43,610 nt of DNA from a bacterium (lineage in GTDB: Bacteria; Joyebacterota; Joyebacteria; Joyebacterales; Joyebacteraceae), in NCBI GenBank assembly GCA_025774245.1, contig JALGWI010000019.1:1-43610 (forward strand). The letters are read 5' to 3'. Numbering within the stretch: the first letter of the stretch is position 1; each line of letters opens with the position of its first letter. This document shows, in pieces, positions 1 through 7,442 of the stretch. The position numbers were made by a program, and so were the translations under genes. The notes under the pieces were generated by a model that saw nothing but the letters and a program-made list of their open reading frames with translations, did not search any database and was not told where the DNA came from.

Positions 1-55
1 CAGCGGCGACCCCGAAGATGATGCTCAGGATCGACTTCACATAGAAGAGCGACAT
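1..55 (-). CDS. N-terminal fragment of an unidentified membrane protein (runs off the window)
   Basis: Only the first 18 codons are in the window. An ATG at 55 is preceded on the minus strand by a purine-rich GGGGGGAGGGA Shine-Dalgarno region. The peptide begins MSLFYVKSILSIIFGVAA, which reads like the start of a hydrophobic transmembrane helix. It lies 112 bases downstream of the DUF2769-type gene on the same strand and may be transcribed with it. The rest of the gene lies before base 1, so no family can be assigned. Confidence 0.5.
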   Translation of the reverse strand, partial: MSLFYVKSILSIIFGVAA

Positions 56-167
56 TCCCTCCCCCCAGGGGTCCGGAGCGACGCGCCCCCGGCAGCGGAG
101 AACACCACCGGGGGACGCCAAAGTCAGGCAGCGAGTTGAGCGCCGCCGCTCATGCAGATGGAATCGG

Positions 168-392
168 TTACTCGGCGGCGCCGGTCTCGCAGTAGTACAT
201 CTTGTCGAGATCGTAGTCCGAGGCGACCGGGCATCCGCCACAGATGCACCCATTCCTCGTCACGGCGCACGTCGACTTCCCGCGTGCGCAGAAGAGCCCC
301 TCCATCTTGTCCTTCATGCACTGGTCGTGCGACGGGCAGGCTCCGCAGGTGCACTTCATCAGATTCTCTTTGGTATCCGGTACCTTCGCCAT
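168..392 (-). CDS. Small cysteine-rich DUF2769-type protein
   Basis: This 74-residue soluble protein has ten cysteines (14, 16, 19, 25, 35, 42, 49, 51, 54, 68). The arrangement CxCxxCP occurs twice, at C14-C19 and C49-C54, so the protein looks like an internal duplication of a metal-binding knuckle. The spacing resembles DUF2769, a cysteine-rich family of unknown function found in archaea and anaerobic bacteria. I infer that it binds zinc or an Fe-S cluster; no catalytic residue is visible. The start is the ATG at 392 because a strong AAGGAGGAAGGA sits just upstream; the reading frame stays open further upstream but without a ribosome site. It follows the P460-like cytochrome gene on the same strand, separated by a hairpin at 462-500. 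Confidence 0.8.
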   Translation of the reverse strand: MAKVPDTKENLMKCTCGACPSHDQCMKDKMEGLFCARGKSTCAVTRNGCICGGCPVASDYDLDKMYYCETGAAE

Positions 393-461
393 TCCTTCCT
401 CCTTCGGCGGCCCGTTGCCATCTCGGCCGGGCCATCCGCTTGTGATGTCCGTCCGGCGAAC

Positions 462-500
462 GTGAGACGCCAGAGGCCCCGCGGGCCGCCGGCGTCTCAC
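462..500 (-). terminator. Strong intergenic hairpin without U-tract
   Basis: GTGAGACGCC at 462-471 pairs perfectly with GGCGTCTCAC at 491-500, and the GC-rich loop can form an inner GGCCC stem. It lies between the P460-like gene and the DUF2769-type gene. No T run follows on the minus strand, so it may be an mRNA stabilising or attenuating hairpin rather than a full intrinsic terminator. Confidence 0.45.
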
Positions 501-616
501 CGAGTCCTATCCTGCTGCTCACCGGCTGCCCGGGACACACTGCCCCTCGCGCGCCTGTCCCCAGGGGCGCGCCGTGAAGCACTTCGCAGCCTCCCGGAGT
601 GCCGGTCTGTCGGAAC

Positions 617-1168
617 CTAGTGGTCGTTCGAGAACAGGTAGTCGCCGCCCTTCGCCTTGGCGTGGCAGGCGATGCAGCCCATCTCCATGCCCTTCGCGAC
701 GCGGCCGGCGAGGGCCATGCCGTCGGCATTCTTCTCGATCATGCCGTCGCCCATGTACTTCACCCAGAACCAGTCGTTGTTGTCCGCGTCGTAGCCCGCC
801 TCGCGCTGGACCATGACCGTCACAGCCATAGCGGGCGTCGTGGGATCCGCCGCCAGGGTCTCGAGCGTGACGCCCTCTCCCCCGTAGTTGTCCTTCGCAA
901 TGACGTGGTACGGGGTACCGTCCACGGTCACCATGTTGTAGTAGAGACGGACGAACATCCCGTGCGGTGTCCCGCCCGGGTAGAAATCCGACTGCATCTT
1001 CCACCCCTGGTAGTCGGCCATCGCCGTCCAGAGAGCGGTCCCGAAATCGACGTCCTCCTGCTCACCGAACGGCATCGCCTGCCCCGAGCTGCACGCCGGG
1101 AAGATGACGACGGCCGTGGCGATGAGCGCCAGACTCACCAGGACGCTCAGCACTACCTTGAATCTCAT
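617..1168 (-). CDS. Cytochrome P460-like c-type cytochrome
   Basis: This 183-residue exported protein starts with a hydrophobic signal segment (about residues 4-24, followed by PACSS; C26 could be lipidated but the lipobox is poor). A single haem attachment motif C165-I-A-C168-H169 sits 14 residues from the C-terminus, followed by KGGDYLFSNDH. A C-terminal CxxCH followed by a DY(V/L)F(T/S)xD stretch is the hallmark of the cytochrome P460 / cytochrome c-prime-beta fold, whose members oxidise hydroxylamine or bind NO. The lysine that cross-links haem in true P460 cannot be located by eye, so the reaction is not assigned. The ATG at 1168 has GAGGAGAGG just upstream. A consensus promoter lies at 1218-1246. 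Haem attachment would need the ResB-CcsA proteins encoded at 40753-42768. Confidence 0.8.
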   Translation of the reverse strand: MRFKVVLSVLVSLALIATAVVIFPACSSGQAMPFGEQEDVDFGTALWTAMADYQGWKMQSDFYPGGTPHGMFVRLYYNMVTVDGTPYHVIAKDNYGGEGVTLETLAADPTTPAMAVTVMVQREAGYDADNNDWFWVKYMGDGMIEKNADGMALAGRVAKGMEMGCIACHAKAKGGDYLFSNDH

Positions 1169-1626
1169 CCTCTCCTCCTCTGCTGGACCCAGCCTAACCA
1201 GCACCTCTCTCCCAACCTCAATAGGCCAAAGCACCACCGATGTCAACCGAATTCCCCTCAGTGAAGGAGCGCCGCACGGCGCTCCAGGACACTCCCGGGC
1301 GCTCCGGACCACTCCGCGTCACCCCGCTCCCACTCGCCACCCCGCCCAACTCCATGGGGCCTCCAGTATCATGCGACATGCCACATCATCCAGGTGCTGC
1401 GCCCGCCGCTCGCCCACCTCGACCGAGCGGGATGGAGGCCGTGAGACGGGAGCTCGCCCCTCGTTGTAGATGCCCCGGAAACGCCACGGATTCCGCCCAT
1501 TCGGTCCGTCATCCGGCACGGGACATGCATCGTTCCGGTTCGATACCCCGGGTTGCCCGCGCGTCGGGCCGGTGCGTCCGGCCCGCGCGCGGATCTTCTC
1601 TCCACGTGAATCCGGAGTTCGACTTG
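1169..1626. other. Divergent intergenic region between cytochrome and kinase genes
   Basis: This 458-base stretch separates the minus-strand P460-like gene from the plus-strand kinase. It holds the cytochrome promoter at 1218-1246. The kinase frame is open back to 1240, but the upstream codons encode low-complexity Pro/Arg/Ser text without family similarity and without a convincing ribosome site. I see no consensus promoter on the plus strand. Confidence 0.5.
1218..1246 (-). promoter_or_regulatory. Sigma70-type promoter of the P460-like gene
   Basis: Read on the minus strand, TTGACA (1241-1246) is followed after exactly 17 bases by TATTGA (1218-1223). The start codon at 1168 is about 43 bases below the expected transcription start. 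Confidence 0.6.
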
Positions 1627-4029
1627 GTGCGCGACCAGGAAGGAAACGACACGCAGTTCGTGCAGGAGCTCTGGCGACTCCGCCGGCGCGTCGCGGATCT
1701 TGAGGCGCGCGAGCGGGAGCTCCAGGACGCCCGGGCGGACCTCCTCTCCGACGCGCAGGACGCCGCGGCCCTCCTCAATGTGCCGACGGAGAGCTCCGCG
1801 ATCATCTCCCCAGAGGGCGTGATCCTCGCGATCAACGACACAGGAGCGGCCTGCCTGGGACGCGCGCCCGAGGATCTCGTCGGCACTTCGGTTCACGACG
1901 CCTTCCCCAGCGACCTCAACGCCACCCGCATGGCCAAGGTGAGCGACATCCTTCGCACGGGCGAGCCCGCAGTCTTCGAGGACGAGTCGTCCGGAGCGCT
2001 TCTCAGCAACCGATTCTACCCCATCCGCGACGAGCACGGCGAGATCGTCCGGATCGCGGTCTTCAGTCGCGACATCACCGAGCAGAGAGGGATCGAGGAG
2101 AAGCTCAGGGCCTCGGAGAGGAAGTACAGATCGCTCTTCGACAAGAGCCCCTCGCTGAAGATGGTCATCGGCGCCGACGGGGGGATCAAGGACGTCAACG
2201 CGGCGACGCTCGAGAGCCTCGGCTATGCGAGGGAAGAGCTCATCGGGAAGGACGGACTGTCGTTCGTCGTCCCGGAGGACCGCGCCCGCGCCGGGAAGCG
2301 GCTCGAGGCGAGCCTTCGAGGAGAAGCGATCCAGGCGCCGGAGACGCGAGTCTACGCCAAGGACGGTTCGATCCACACCTTCCTCTGCACGCCCGCCGTC
2401 GTCGTCGATGACGAGGAGGGGACGCCGACCGTGCTCTTCTCCTGGACGGACGTCACGGAACGGGGAGAGACCCGGCGGGCCCTCCACGAAAGCGAGGAGA
2501 GGTACCGGGCGATCTTCGAGGAATCGACCGACGTCATCTACATCACCTCTCGCGACGGGAAGCTGATCGACATCAGCCCGTCGGCCGAGTCGCTCTTCGG
2601 CCGCCCGCGGCTGGAGCTCATCGGTTCAGACGTCCGCCCGCTCTACGCCGAACCCGAGGAGCGCGTGCGGTTCCAGAGAGAAATCGAGGAGACGGGCTCC
2701 GTCAGGGAGTTCGAGGTTCGCTTCCTCGGTCCCGACGGCAACGAGCTTCACTGCCTCCTCACGTCGAGCCTCCGTCGCGACGCGGACGGCGCCGTGATCG
2801 GGTACCACGGGATCATCCGCGACATCACCGAACGCCGGCGCGCCGAGGACGAGAGAGAGAGCCTGGAGGCGCAGCTCCTCCAGGCGCAGAAGATGGAGGC
2901 CGTCGGGACGCTGGCTTCGGGCGTCGCCCACGATTTCAACAATCTCCTGACGGCGATCCAGGGCTTCGCCGACCTCGCGATGTCGTCCGCCGAGGGATCG
3001 GGACATCTTTACGGCGACCTCAGGAAGATCCGTTCCGCCGCGGACCGCGGCGCGGCCCTGACACGCCAGCTCCTCCTCTTCAGCCGAAGGCAGTCGGTCG
3101 AGCGCGTCCCGCTCGATCTCAACAGGACGGCCGAGGGCCTCCTCGGCATACTCTCCCCCCTCATCGGGGAAGACGTCGCGATGAAGACCGAGCTCGAACC
3201 CGAACTGCGGCCCGTCCTCGCAGACGAAGGAAGTATGCAGCAGATCATCATGAACCTTGCCGTGAACGCGCGAGACGCCATGCCCGAGGGAGGGCGGCTC
3301 GTCATCGGGACGAAGAACGTCGACTTCGACGATGAGCCCGCTTCCGGCGATCCTGGGGCGCGGGCCGGCGAATTCGTCTCCCTCTCCGTGACGGACACCG
3401 GCGTCGGCATGGACGCCACCACCGTCCAGCGGGTGCTCGAGCCGTTTTTCAGCACGAAGGACCCCGGCAAGGGCACGGGGCTCGGACTCTCCGTCGTCTA
3501 CGGGATCGTGCAGCAGCACGAGGGTTGGCTCGACATCAGGAGCACGCCCGGCCGCGGGTCCACATTCGAGATCTACCTTCCCGCGACGTCCGCCAGGCCG
3601 GACTATTCGCTCCGCACGTCCGAGCACGAAGAATGGAGCCTCACGAACACGACCGGCCAGGGCGAGCGAATCCTCGTCGTCGAGGACGAGGGGGCGGTAC
3701 GCGAGCTCGCGGTGAAGGTCCTGCGACAGAGCGGCTACGAGGTGCTCGAGGCGGGGACAGTGGCGGAGGCCCTCTCAGTCTTCGAGGAGCAGGAGGGACA
3801 CTTCGATCTCATCTTCAGCGACGTCATCCTGCCCGATCACACCGGTATCAGGCTGGCCGAGATGCTCCTCGAGATGAAACCCGACCTCCCGTTCCTGCTG
3901 TCGAGCGGACACGCCGACGACCGCTCGCGCTACGCGACGATCAGAGGGAAGGGGCTCGCGTTCCTCCGCAAGCCCTACTCGCTCCCCGATCTCCTCCGCA
4001 CCGTGCGCCAGATCGTAGCACCGAACTGA
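1627..4029 (+). CDS. Hybrid sensor histidine kinase, PAS-PAS-PAS-HisKA-HATPase-REC
   Basis: About 800 residues, cytoplasmic, with no transmembrane segment. A short coiled coil (residues 10-45) precedes three PAS domains at roughly 45-155, 165-280 and 288-400; each ends in a D-(I/V)-T-E-(Q/R) linker. The HisKA domain carries the phospho-accepting His435 in [10 protein letters not shown], a motif typical of NtrB-like PAS kinases. The ATPase domain has the N-box Asn547, a DTGVGM box and GTGLGLS. A C-terminal receiver domain has its acceptor Asp732 (SDVILPD) and Lys782. It would autophosphorylate and pass phosphate to its own receiver; no output domain or partner regulator lies beside it. The start is uncertain: GTG 1627 has GGAG nine bases upstream; ATG 1525 and GTG 1606 are alternatives. 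It is the only plus-strand gene and diverges from the cytochrome gene. Confidence 0.88.
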   Translation: MRDQEGNDTQFVQELWRLRRRVADLEARERELQDARADLLSDAQDAAALLNVPTESSAIISPEGVILAINDTGAACLGRAPEDLVGTSVHDAFPSDLNATRMAKVSDILRTGEPAVFEDESSGALLSNRFYPIRDEHGEIVRIAVFSRDITEQRGIEEKLRASERKYRSLFDKSPSLKMVIGADGGIKDVNAATLESLGYAREELIGKDGLSFVVPEDRARAGKRLEASLRGEAIQAPETRVYAKDGSIHTFLCTPAVVVDDEEGTPTVLFSWTDVTERGETRRALHESEERYRAIFEESTDVIYITSRDGKLIDISPSAESLFGRPRLELIGSDVRPLYAEPEERVRFQREIEETGSVREFEVRFLGPDGNELHCLLTSSLRRDADGAVIGYHGIIRDITERRRAEDERESLEAQLLQAQKMEAVGTLASGVAHDFNNLLTAIQGFADLAMSSAEGSGHLYGDLRKIRSAADRGAALTRQLLLFSRRQSVERVPLDLNRTAEGLLGILSPLIGEDVAMKTELEPELRPVLADEGSMQQIIMNLAVNARDAMPEGGRLVIGTKNVDFDDEPASGDPGARAGEFVSLSVTDTGVGMDATTVQRVLEPFFSTKDPGKGTGLGLSVVYGIVQQHEGWLDIRSTPGRGSTFEIYLPATSARPDYSLRTSEHEEWSLTNTTGQGERILVVEDEGAVRELAVKVLRQSGYEVLEAGTVAEALSVFEEQEGHFDLIFSDVILPDHTGIRLAEMLLEMKPDLPFLLSSGHADDRSRYATIRGKGLAFLRKPYSLPDLLRTVRQIVAPN

Positions 4030-4138
4030 CCAACTCGCCGGTCCCGGCGAGATCCGATCTCCAACAACACCATCCCGGCAGCGTCGCGCCCCCGACACGC
4101 GGGAGCACGCCGACGAGCGCCCCGACGGAGCGGCCACC

Positions 4139-4175
4139 AAAAAGGATGGAGCCCGCCGGCGTCCCGGCGGGCTCC
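4139..4175 (-). terminator. Intrinsic terminator of the promoter-distal duplicated secreted-protein gene
   Basis: A perfect 12-bp stem (4148-4159 with 4164-4175, CGTC loop) is followed on the minus strand by ATCCTTTTT (4139-4147). It lies 34 bases past the stop codon at 4210. On the plus strand no T run follows, so it acts mainly on the minus-strand transcript. Confidence 0.88.
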
Positions 4176-4209
4176 ACCAAGGGGAGAGGTGCGATACCGC
4201 ACCTGGGTA

Positions 4210-5442
4210 CTACCTGTACATGGCCTTGACTCTGCCCCAGCTGCTCTCCTCGACCGGATCGATGAACTGGCCCTCGACCCACGTGTCGTCCAGGTTGATG
4301 CCCGCGCCGCCAGCAGCGCCGGGACCGCAACCGTTGTCGGTCGTGTAGAACGTGAGCCTGTAGACGAAGTCGTTACCCTCGCCCAGGAACTCAGTGACGT
4401 CCTCGCCATCGATGCCGGCCGTGCCCCAGCCGTCGCATCCGGCGAAGTCGCCCCACCACGAGCCGAGCGAGTGGAAGGTCGTGCCTCCGTCAAGGCTCGC
4501 CTCGTTCTTCCAGTAGTCGTTGTCTACCTGCGGAACCTCGGCGTGGATGAGCATGCGGAGCGTGCACGTGAACGCGCCCGAGACATCGACCACCGGCGAG
4601 TACAGCGCGTTCGCGAGGCCCGGCGGGATCAGGCTCGTGTCGGCGTCGTCGCCACACCACCAGCTGTTCGGCGGGCTGAACGACGAGCACAGATCGGTCA
4701 CGATGTGCCAGTAGTCACCCGCAGCGCCCGGAACCGCCGGCGTGCAGAGGGGACCGGTGAAGTCGACGTCGTCAAAGAAGTAGACCGCGCCGCCGTAGAA
4801 GTCGAAGATCTTGACGTCGTCGAAGTGGCACGCACCGGCGTCCGAGTCGTAGAGGTCGTCCGCGTCCGACCACGCACCGTCGGACACGAAGCGGAAGCGG
4901 CACTCGGCCGGGTTGTCGTAGACAAGCGGGAACCCGTAGAGACCGATGTCGAACCAACCGCCACTCGAGCCGTTGTAGCCCAGGTTCAGATCGGTGTAGA
5001 CGCCGCCCTGCTTCGCCTGGACGTACGTGTAGTCGTACGCGAGTTCAGAGTCATAGCGACCCTTGAAAGTCAGGATCGGATACGCAGCGGCGCCGACGTC
5101 GACCGGCGGAAGCTCCAGCCTGTCGTCCCAGCTATTCGCGTAGCCGTCGCCACCGGCGAAGTCGGGATTCTCCTCGCCGCACCAGTAGCATTCCGGACCC
5201 ACGTGACCGGCCAGGTCGCACGCGTAGTACGTGTCGACGTGGAAGTGGGGCGACGCACCAACGGTCATGTCTTCCGACCACCAGCCCGGCGCGCCGCTGT
5301 CCATGTCTTCGAAGTAGAAGAGGGTGTTGGCGTCGCTGAGGATGCCATCGAAGTCCTTCGACACGAACTCCGGCTGGACCCTCGCCGACGCGGCACCGGC
5401 GATGAGAACGAGCATGCCCAACGCGACTATCAGCTTCTTCAT
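4210..5442 (-). CDS. Secreted protein with two MAM-like modules, duplicate copy B
   Basis: This 410-residue protein begins with a clear Sec signal peptide (MKKLIVALGMLVLIAGAASA, cleavage after ASA). The mature part holds two related all-beta modules. The first contains YWCGE, DYTYVQAK and CHFDDVKIF; the second contains WWCGDDAD, VDNDYW, SLDGGTTFH and GINLDDTWVEG. The pattern of a W-W-C-G start, a D-Y-x-Y-V strand, a D-G-G-T turn and a final (F/L)DD resembles the MAM-like jelly roll of immune-inhibitor-A-type secreted proteins. No protease motif is present. The C-terminus ends PVEESSWGRVKAMYR. It is a near copy of the gene at 5658-6887 and has no recognisable promoter of its own, so it is probably reached by read-through from that gene. 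A GGGGGG-containing ribosome site precedes ATG 5442. Function is unknown; adhesion or surface-layer roles are possible. Confidence 0.82.
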   Translation of the reverse strand: MKKLIVALGMLVLIAGAASARVQPEFVSKDFDGILSDANTLFYFEDMDSGAPGWWSEDMTVGASPHFHVDTYYACDLAGHVGPECYWCGEENPDFAGGDGYANSWDDRLELPPVDVGAAAYPILTFKGRYDSELAYDYTYVQAKQGGVYTDLNLGYNGSSGGWFDIGLYGFPLVYDNPAECRFRFVSDGAWSDADDLYDSDAGACHFDDVKIFDFYGGAVYFFDDVDFTGPLCTPAVPGAAGDYWHIVTDLCSSFSPPNSWWCGDDADTSLIPPGLANALYSPVVDVSGAFTCTLRMLIHAEVPQVDNDYWKNEASLDGGTTFHSLGSWWGDFAGCDGWGTAGIDGEDVTEFLGEGNDFVYRLTFYTTDNGCGPGAAGGAGINLDDTWVEGQFIDPVEESSWGRVKAMYR

Positions 5443-5482
5443 GAGTGTCCCCCCCTGAGAAGCGATGAACGATGGGTTCGTG

Positions 5483-5492
5483 ACCTGCAGGT
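5483..5492. repeat. Palindrome ACCTGCAGGT in the leader, copy B
   Basis: A perfect 10-base palindrome lies 40 bases upstream of ATG 5442. The same palindrome lies at the same distance upstream of the other copy (6927-6936), so the duplicated unit includes the leader. It could be a small operator or simply inherited sequence. Confidence 0.5.
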
Positions 5493-5571
5493 CTGGTCTG
5501 CGCAGCTTCCGAGAGCGTTCCGGGACCTCTCTTCCGGCCGCCCGGTCGCTGCCTGTCTGCCCCTAAGAAGG

Positions 5572-5607
5572 ATGGAGCCCGACGCATAACTCCGCGTCGG
5601 GCTCCAT
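5572..5607 (-). terminator. Hairpin terminator between the two duplicated genes
   Basis: A perfect 14-bp stem (5572-5585 with 5594-5607, 8-base loop) lies about 50 bases past the stop of the 5658-6887 gene. On the minus strand it is followed by CCTTCTTAGG, a poor T-tract, which may allow partial read-through into the downstream copy. The sequence between stop codon and hairpin (AAGGGGAGAGGTG) matches that after the other copy. Confidence 0.65.
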
Positions 5608-5640
5608 GAAGGGGAGAGGTGTAGTACCGACGCTCCGGTA

Positions 5641-5667
5641 CTACCTGTACTGCTTTGCTACCTGTAC
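5641..5667. repeat. Short direct repeat at the stop codon of copy A
   Basis: CTACCTGTAC occurs at 5641-5650 and again at 5658-5667. On the minus strand each unit reads GTACAGGTAG, so the codons for Tyr-Arg and the stop are repeated 17 bases apart. The other paralogue has only one unit, so this is probably a small local duplication. Confidence 0.45.
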
Positions 5668-6887
5668 ATGGCCTTGACCTTGCCCCAGCTGCTCTCCTCG
5701 ACCGGAACGCCAGCCTCGCCCTCGAGCCAGGTGTCGTCCAGGTTGATGCCAGCACCGCCGGCCGCACCCGGGCCGCAGCCGTTGTCGGTCGTGTAGAACG
5801 TGATCTGGAACTGGAAGTCGGTGCCGTCACCAAAGAACGGAGTCAGGTCGTCGCCAGCGAAGCCGGCGGAACCCCAGCCGTCGCAGCCCGCGAAGTCGCC
5901 CCACCAGGCGTTCGTGGCGTGCCACGTAACACCACCGTCAAGACTCACGTCCTCGGCCCAATAGTCGTTGTCGACCGTCGGAACCTCGGCGTGAACCAGG
6001 TGACGGAGCGTGCACGTCGCCGCGCCGGCAATGCTGATCACCGGCGAGTACAGCGCGTTCGCCAGGTTCGGCGGAATCAGAGACGAGTCGGCGTCGTCGC
6101 CGCACCACCAGCTGTTCGGCGGGCTGAACGACGAGCACAGATCCGTAACGATGTGCCACCAGTCGCCTGCGGAGCCGGGAACTGCCGGCGTGCAGAGACC
6201 ACCCGTGATGTCGACGTCATCAAAGAAGTAGACCGTGCCGCCGTAGAAGTCGAAGATCTTGATGTCGTCGAAGTGGCACGCACCGGCGTCCGAGTCATAG
6301 AGCAGATCCTCGTCCGAATATGCACCGTCGGAGAGGAAACGGAAACGGCACTCTGCCGGGTTGTCATAGACGAGCGGGAACCCGTAGAGACCGATGTCGA
6401 ACCAGCCGCCACTCGAGCCGGCGTAGCCCAGGTTCAGGTTGGTGTAGGCACCGCCGCTCTTCGCCTGCACGTACGTGTAGTCGTACGCCACCTCAGAGTC
6501 GTAGCGACCCTTGAAGGTCAGGATCGGATACGCAGCGGCGCTGATGTCGACCGGCGGAAGCTCCAGCCTCTGGTCCCAGCCGTTCGGGTAACCGTCGCCA
6601 CCGGCCCAGGCGGCATTCTGCTCGCCGCACCAGTAGCACTCCGGACCCACGTGGCCGGCCAGGTCGCACGCGTAGTACGTCGTAACGTGGAACGTGGGCG
6701 ACGCAGTGGCCGTCAGGTCAACCGAGTACCATCCGGGCGCGCCGCTGTTCATGTCGTCATAGTAAAACAGCGTGTTCGCCCTGTTGGGTCCAGTGATCTC
6801 CGTCGTCGGAGTCGCCGTCTCGACACTGGCCGAGGCAACGCTCGCGAGGAGCACCAGAACGCCCAACGCAATAAACAGCTTCTTCAT
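5658..6887 (-). CDS. Secreted protein with two MAM-like modules, duplicate copy A
   Basis: This 409-residue protein has a Sec signal peptide (MKKLFIALGVLVLLASVASA) and the same two beta modules as the downstream copy. Module one runs from GPECYWCGEQN through CHFDDIKIFDF; module two runs from NSWWCGDDAD through INLDDTWLEG. The tail is PVEESSWGKVKAMYR. Cysteine positions match between the copies, and only scattered substitutions separate them, mostly after the signal peptide and in module two. Synonymous differences are also present, so the duplication is not brand new. It is the promoter-proximal gene of the pair, with GAGGGAGGACG before ATG 6887, a consensus promoter at 7160-7188 and a leader of about 266 nt. 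Both modules also resemble the N-terminal part of the 942-aa protein at 7443-10271. Probably a surface or extracellular protein; no enzyme motif is visible. Confidence 0.82.
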   Translation of the reverse strand: MKKLFIALGVLVLLASVASASVETATPTTEITGPNRANTLFYYDDMNSGAPGWYSVDLTATASPTFHVTTYYACDLAGHVGPECYWCGEQNAAWAGGDGYPNGWDQRLELPPVDISAAAYPILTFKGRYDSEVAYDYTYVQAKSGGAYTNLNLGYAGSSGGWFDIGLYGFPLVYDNPAECRFRFLSDGAYSDEDLLYDSDAGACHFDDIKIFDFYGGTVYFFDDVDITGGLCTPAVPGSAGDWWHIVTDLCSSFSPPNSWWCGDDADSSLIPPNLANALYSPVISIAGAATCTLRHLVHAEVPTVDNDYWAEDVSLDGGVTWHATNAWWGDFAGCDGWGSAGFAGDDLTPFFGDGTDFQFQITFYTTDNGCGPGAAGGAGINLDDTWLEGEAGVPVEESSWGKVKAMYR

Positions 6888-6926
6888 CGTACGTCCTCCC
6901 TCGAGAGGTCGAACAGACAGACCATT

Positions 6927-6936
6927 ACCTGCAGGT
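6927..6936. repeat. Palindrome ACCTGCAGGT in the leader, copy A
   Basis: The same 10-base palindrome as at 5483-5492, 39 bases upstream of ATG 6887. Its presence in both leaders shows that the duplication extends beyond the coding region. Confidence 0.5.
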
Positions 6937-7120
6937 CATGTTACAGACTGCGCACATCGCAGTCCGTCCTGCGACGCGATCGGAGCTCCCTTCTGTCCGC
7001 GCGAACAACTCATCCTCCGTTCGACGCGAGTCGAGGCCCACCGACCACGCCTTACTCACTACATAGGCACCCCTCCCCCGGGTTGCTCTACCCAACTACT
7101 AGCGTCGAGCCACAACGCTC

Positions 7121-7162
7121 ACTCAATCGGGAAGGCGAACCTTCCCTCAGTACGGATTGAGT
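7121..7162 (-). promoter_or_regulatory. Inverted repeat overlapping the -10 box, enclosing a UUCG hairpin
   Basis: ACTCAATC (7121-7128) and GATTGAGT (7155-7162) are perfect 8-base inverted arms, and the second overlaps the -10 element at 7160-7165. Between them GGGAAGG (7129-7135) and CCTTCCC (7140-7146) form a 7-bp stem which on the minus-strand RNA is capped by a TTCG tetraloop. The inner hairpin would sit at the very 5' end of the transcript; the outer arms include promoter DNA and could be a repressor site. Confidence 0.55.
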
Positions 7163-7188
7163 ATACTACTATTCTGGTTTTTTGTCAA
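7160..7188 (-). promoter_or_regulatory. Near-perfect sigma70 promoter for the duplicated secreted-protein genes
   Basis: On the minus strand TTGACA (7183-7188), a 17-base spacer and TATACT (7160-7165). This is an AT-rich island in GC-rich DNA. The predicted start near 7153 leaves about 266 nt of leader before ATG 6887. Confidence 0.8.
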
Positions 7189-7373
7189 GAGTCACCCGAC
7201 CCACAACCTACGATTGCAAGAACCCGGCCAGCACCACCGCGAGCGGCGGTGAATTCCGCTCACCCTCCAACGAACCGCCCGCGCTTCGGGCCCGGTCTCT
7301 GCAGCCCCCGCTGGCGGAGCCACGCGGGCCCGATCCCGCGACCGGGCAGCGGGACCCGCCGGGGCACAAAGAG

Positions 7374-7397
7374 AGGGGGATCGCAGGCGACCCCCCT
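7374..7397 (-). terminator. Possible terminator of the 942-aa secreted-protein gene
   Basis: AGGGGGATCG pairs with CGACCCCCCT with one mismatch around a four-base loop, followed on the minus strand by CTCTTTGTG. It lies about 45 bases past the stop at 7443. The T-tract is short, so the call is moderate. Confidence 0.45.
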
Positions 7398-7442
7398 CCC
7401 CTACGGCTCTTTCAAGCCCAGTCCCGGATTCCTCCGGTCCTG

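Larger units (their letters stand above)
6888..7442. other. Leader, operator and promoter region upstream of copy A
   Basis: This 555-base non-coding stretch holds the leader of copy A (6888-about 7153), a 10-base palindrome (6927-6936), a hairpin and inverted repeat (7121-7162), the promoter (7160-7188) and a probable terminator of the 942-aa gene (7374-7397). The remainder (7189-7373) shows nothing I can name. Confidence 0.6.

Noticed and set aside
1240-1626. Including the open upstream codons in the histidine kinase
   Set aside because: They encode Pro/Arg-rich text, overlap the cytochrome promoter region and have no ribosome site.
4189-7160. Long plus-strand open frames opposite the two secreted-protein genes
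   Set aside because: They mirror the minus-strand genes, are rich in Arg/Val/Asp text without family similarity, lack ribosome sites, and arise from high-GC third-position bias.
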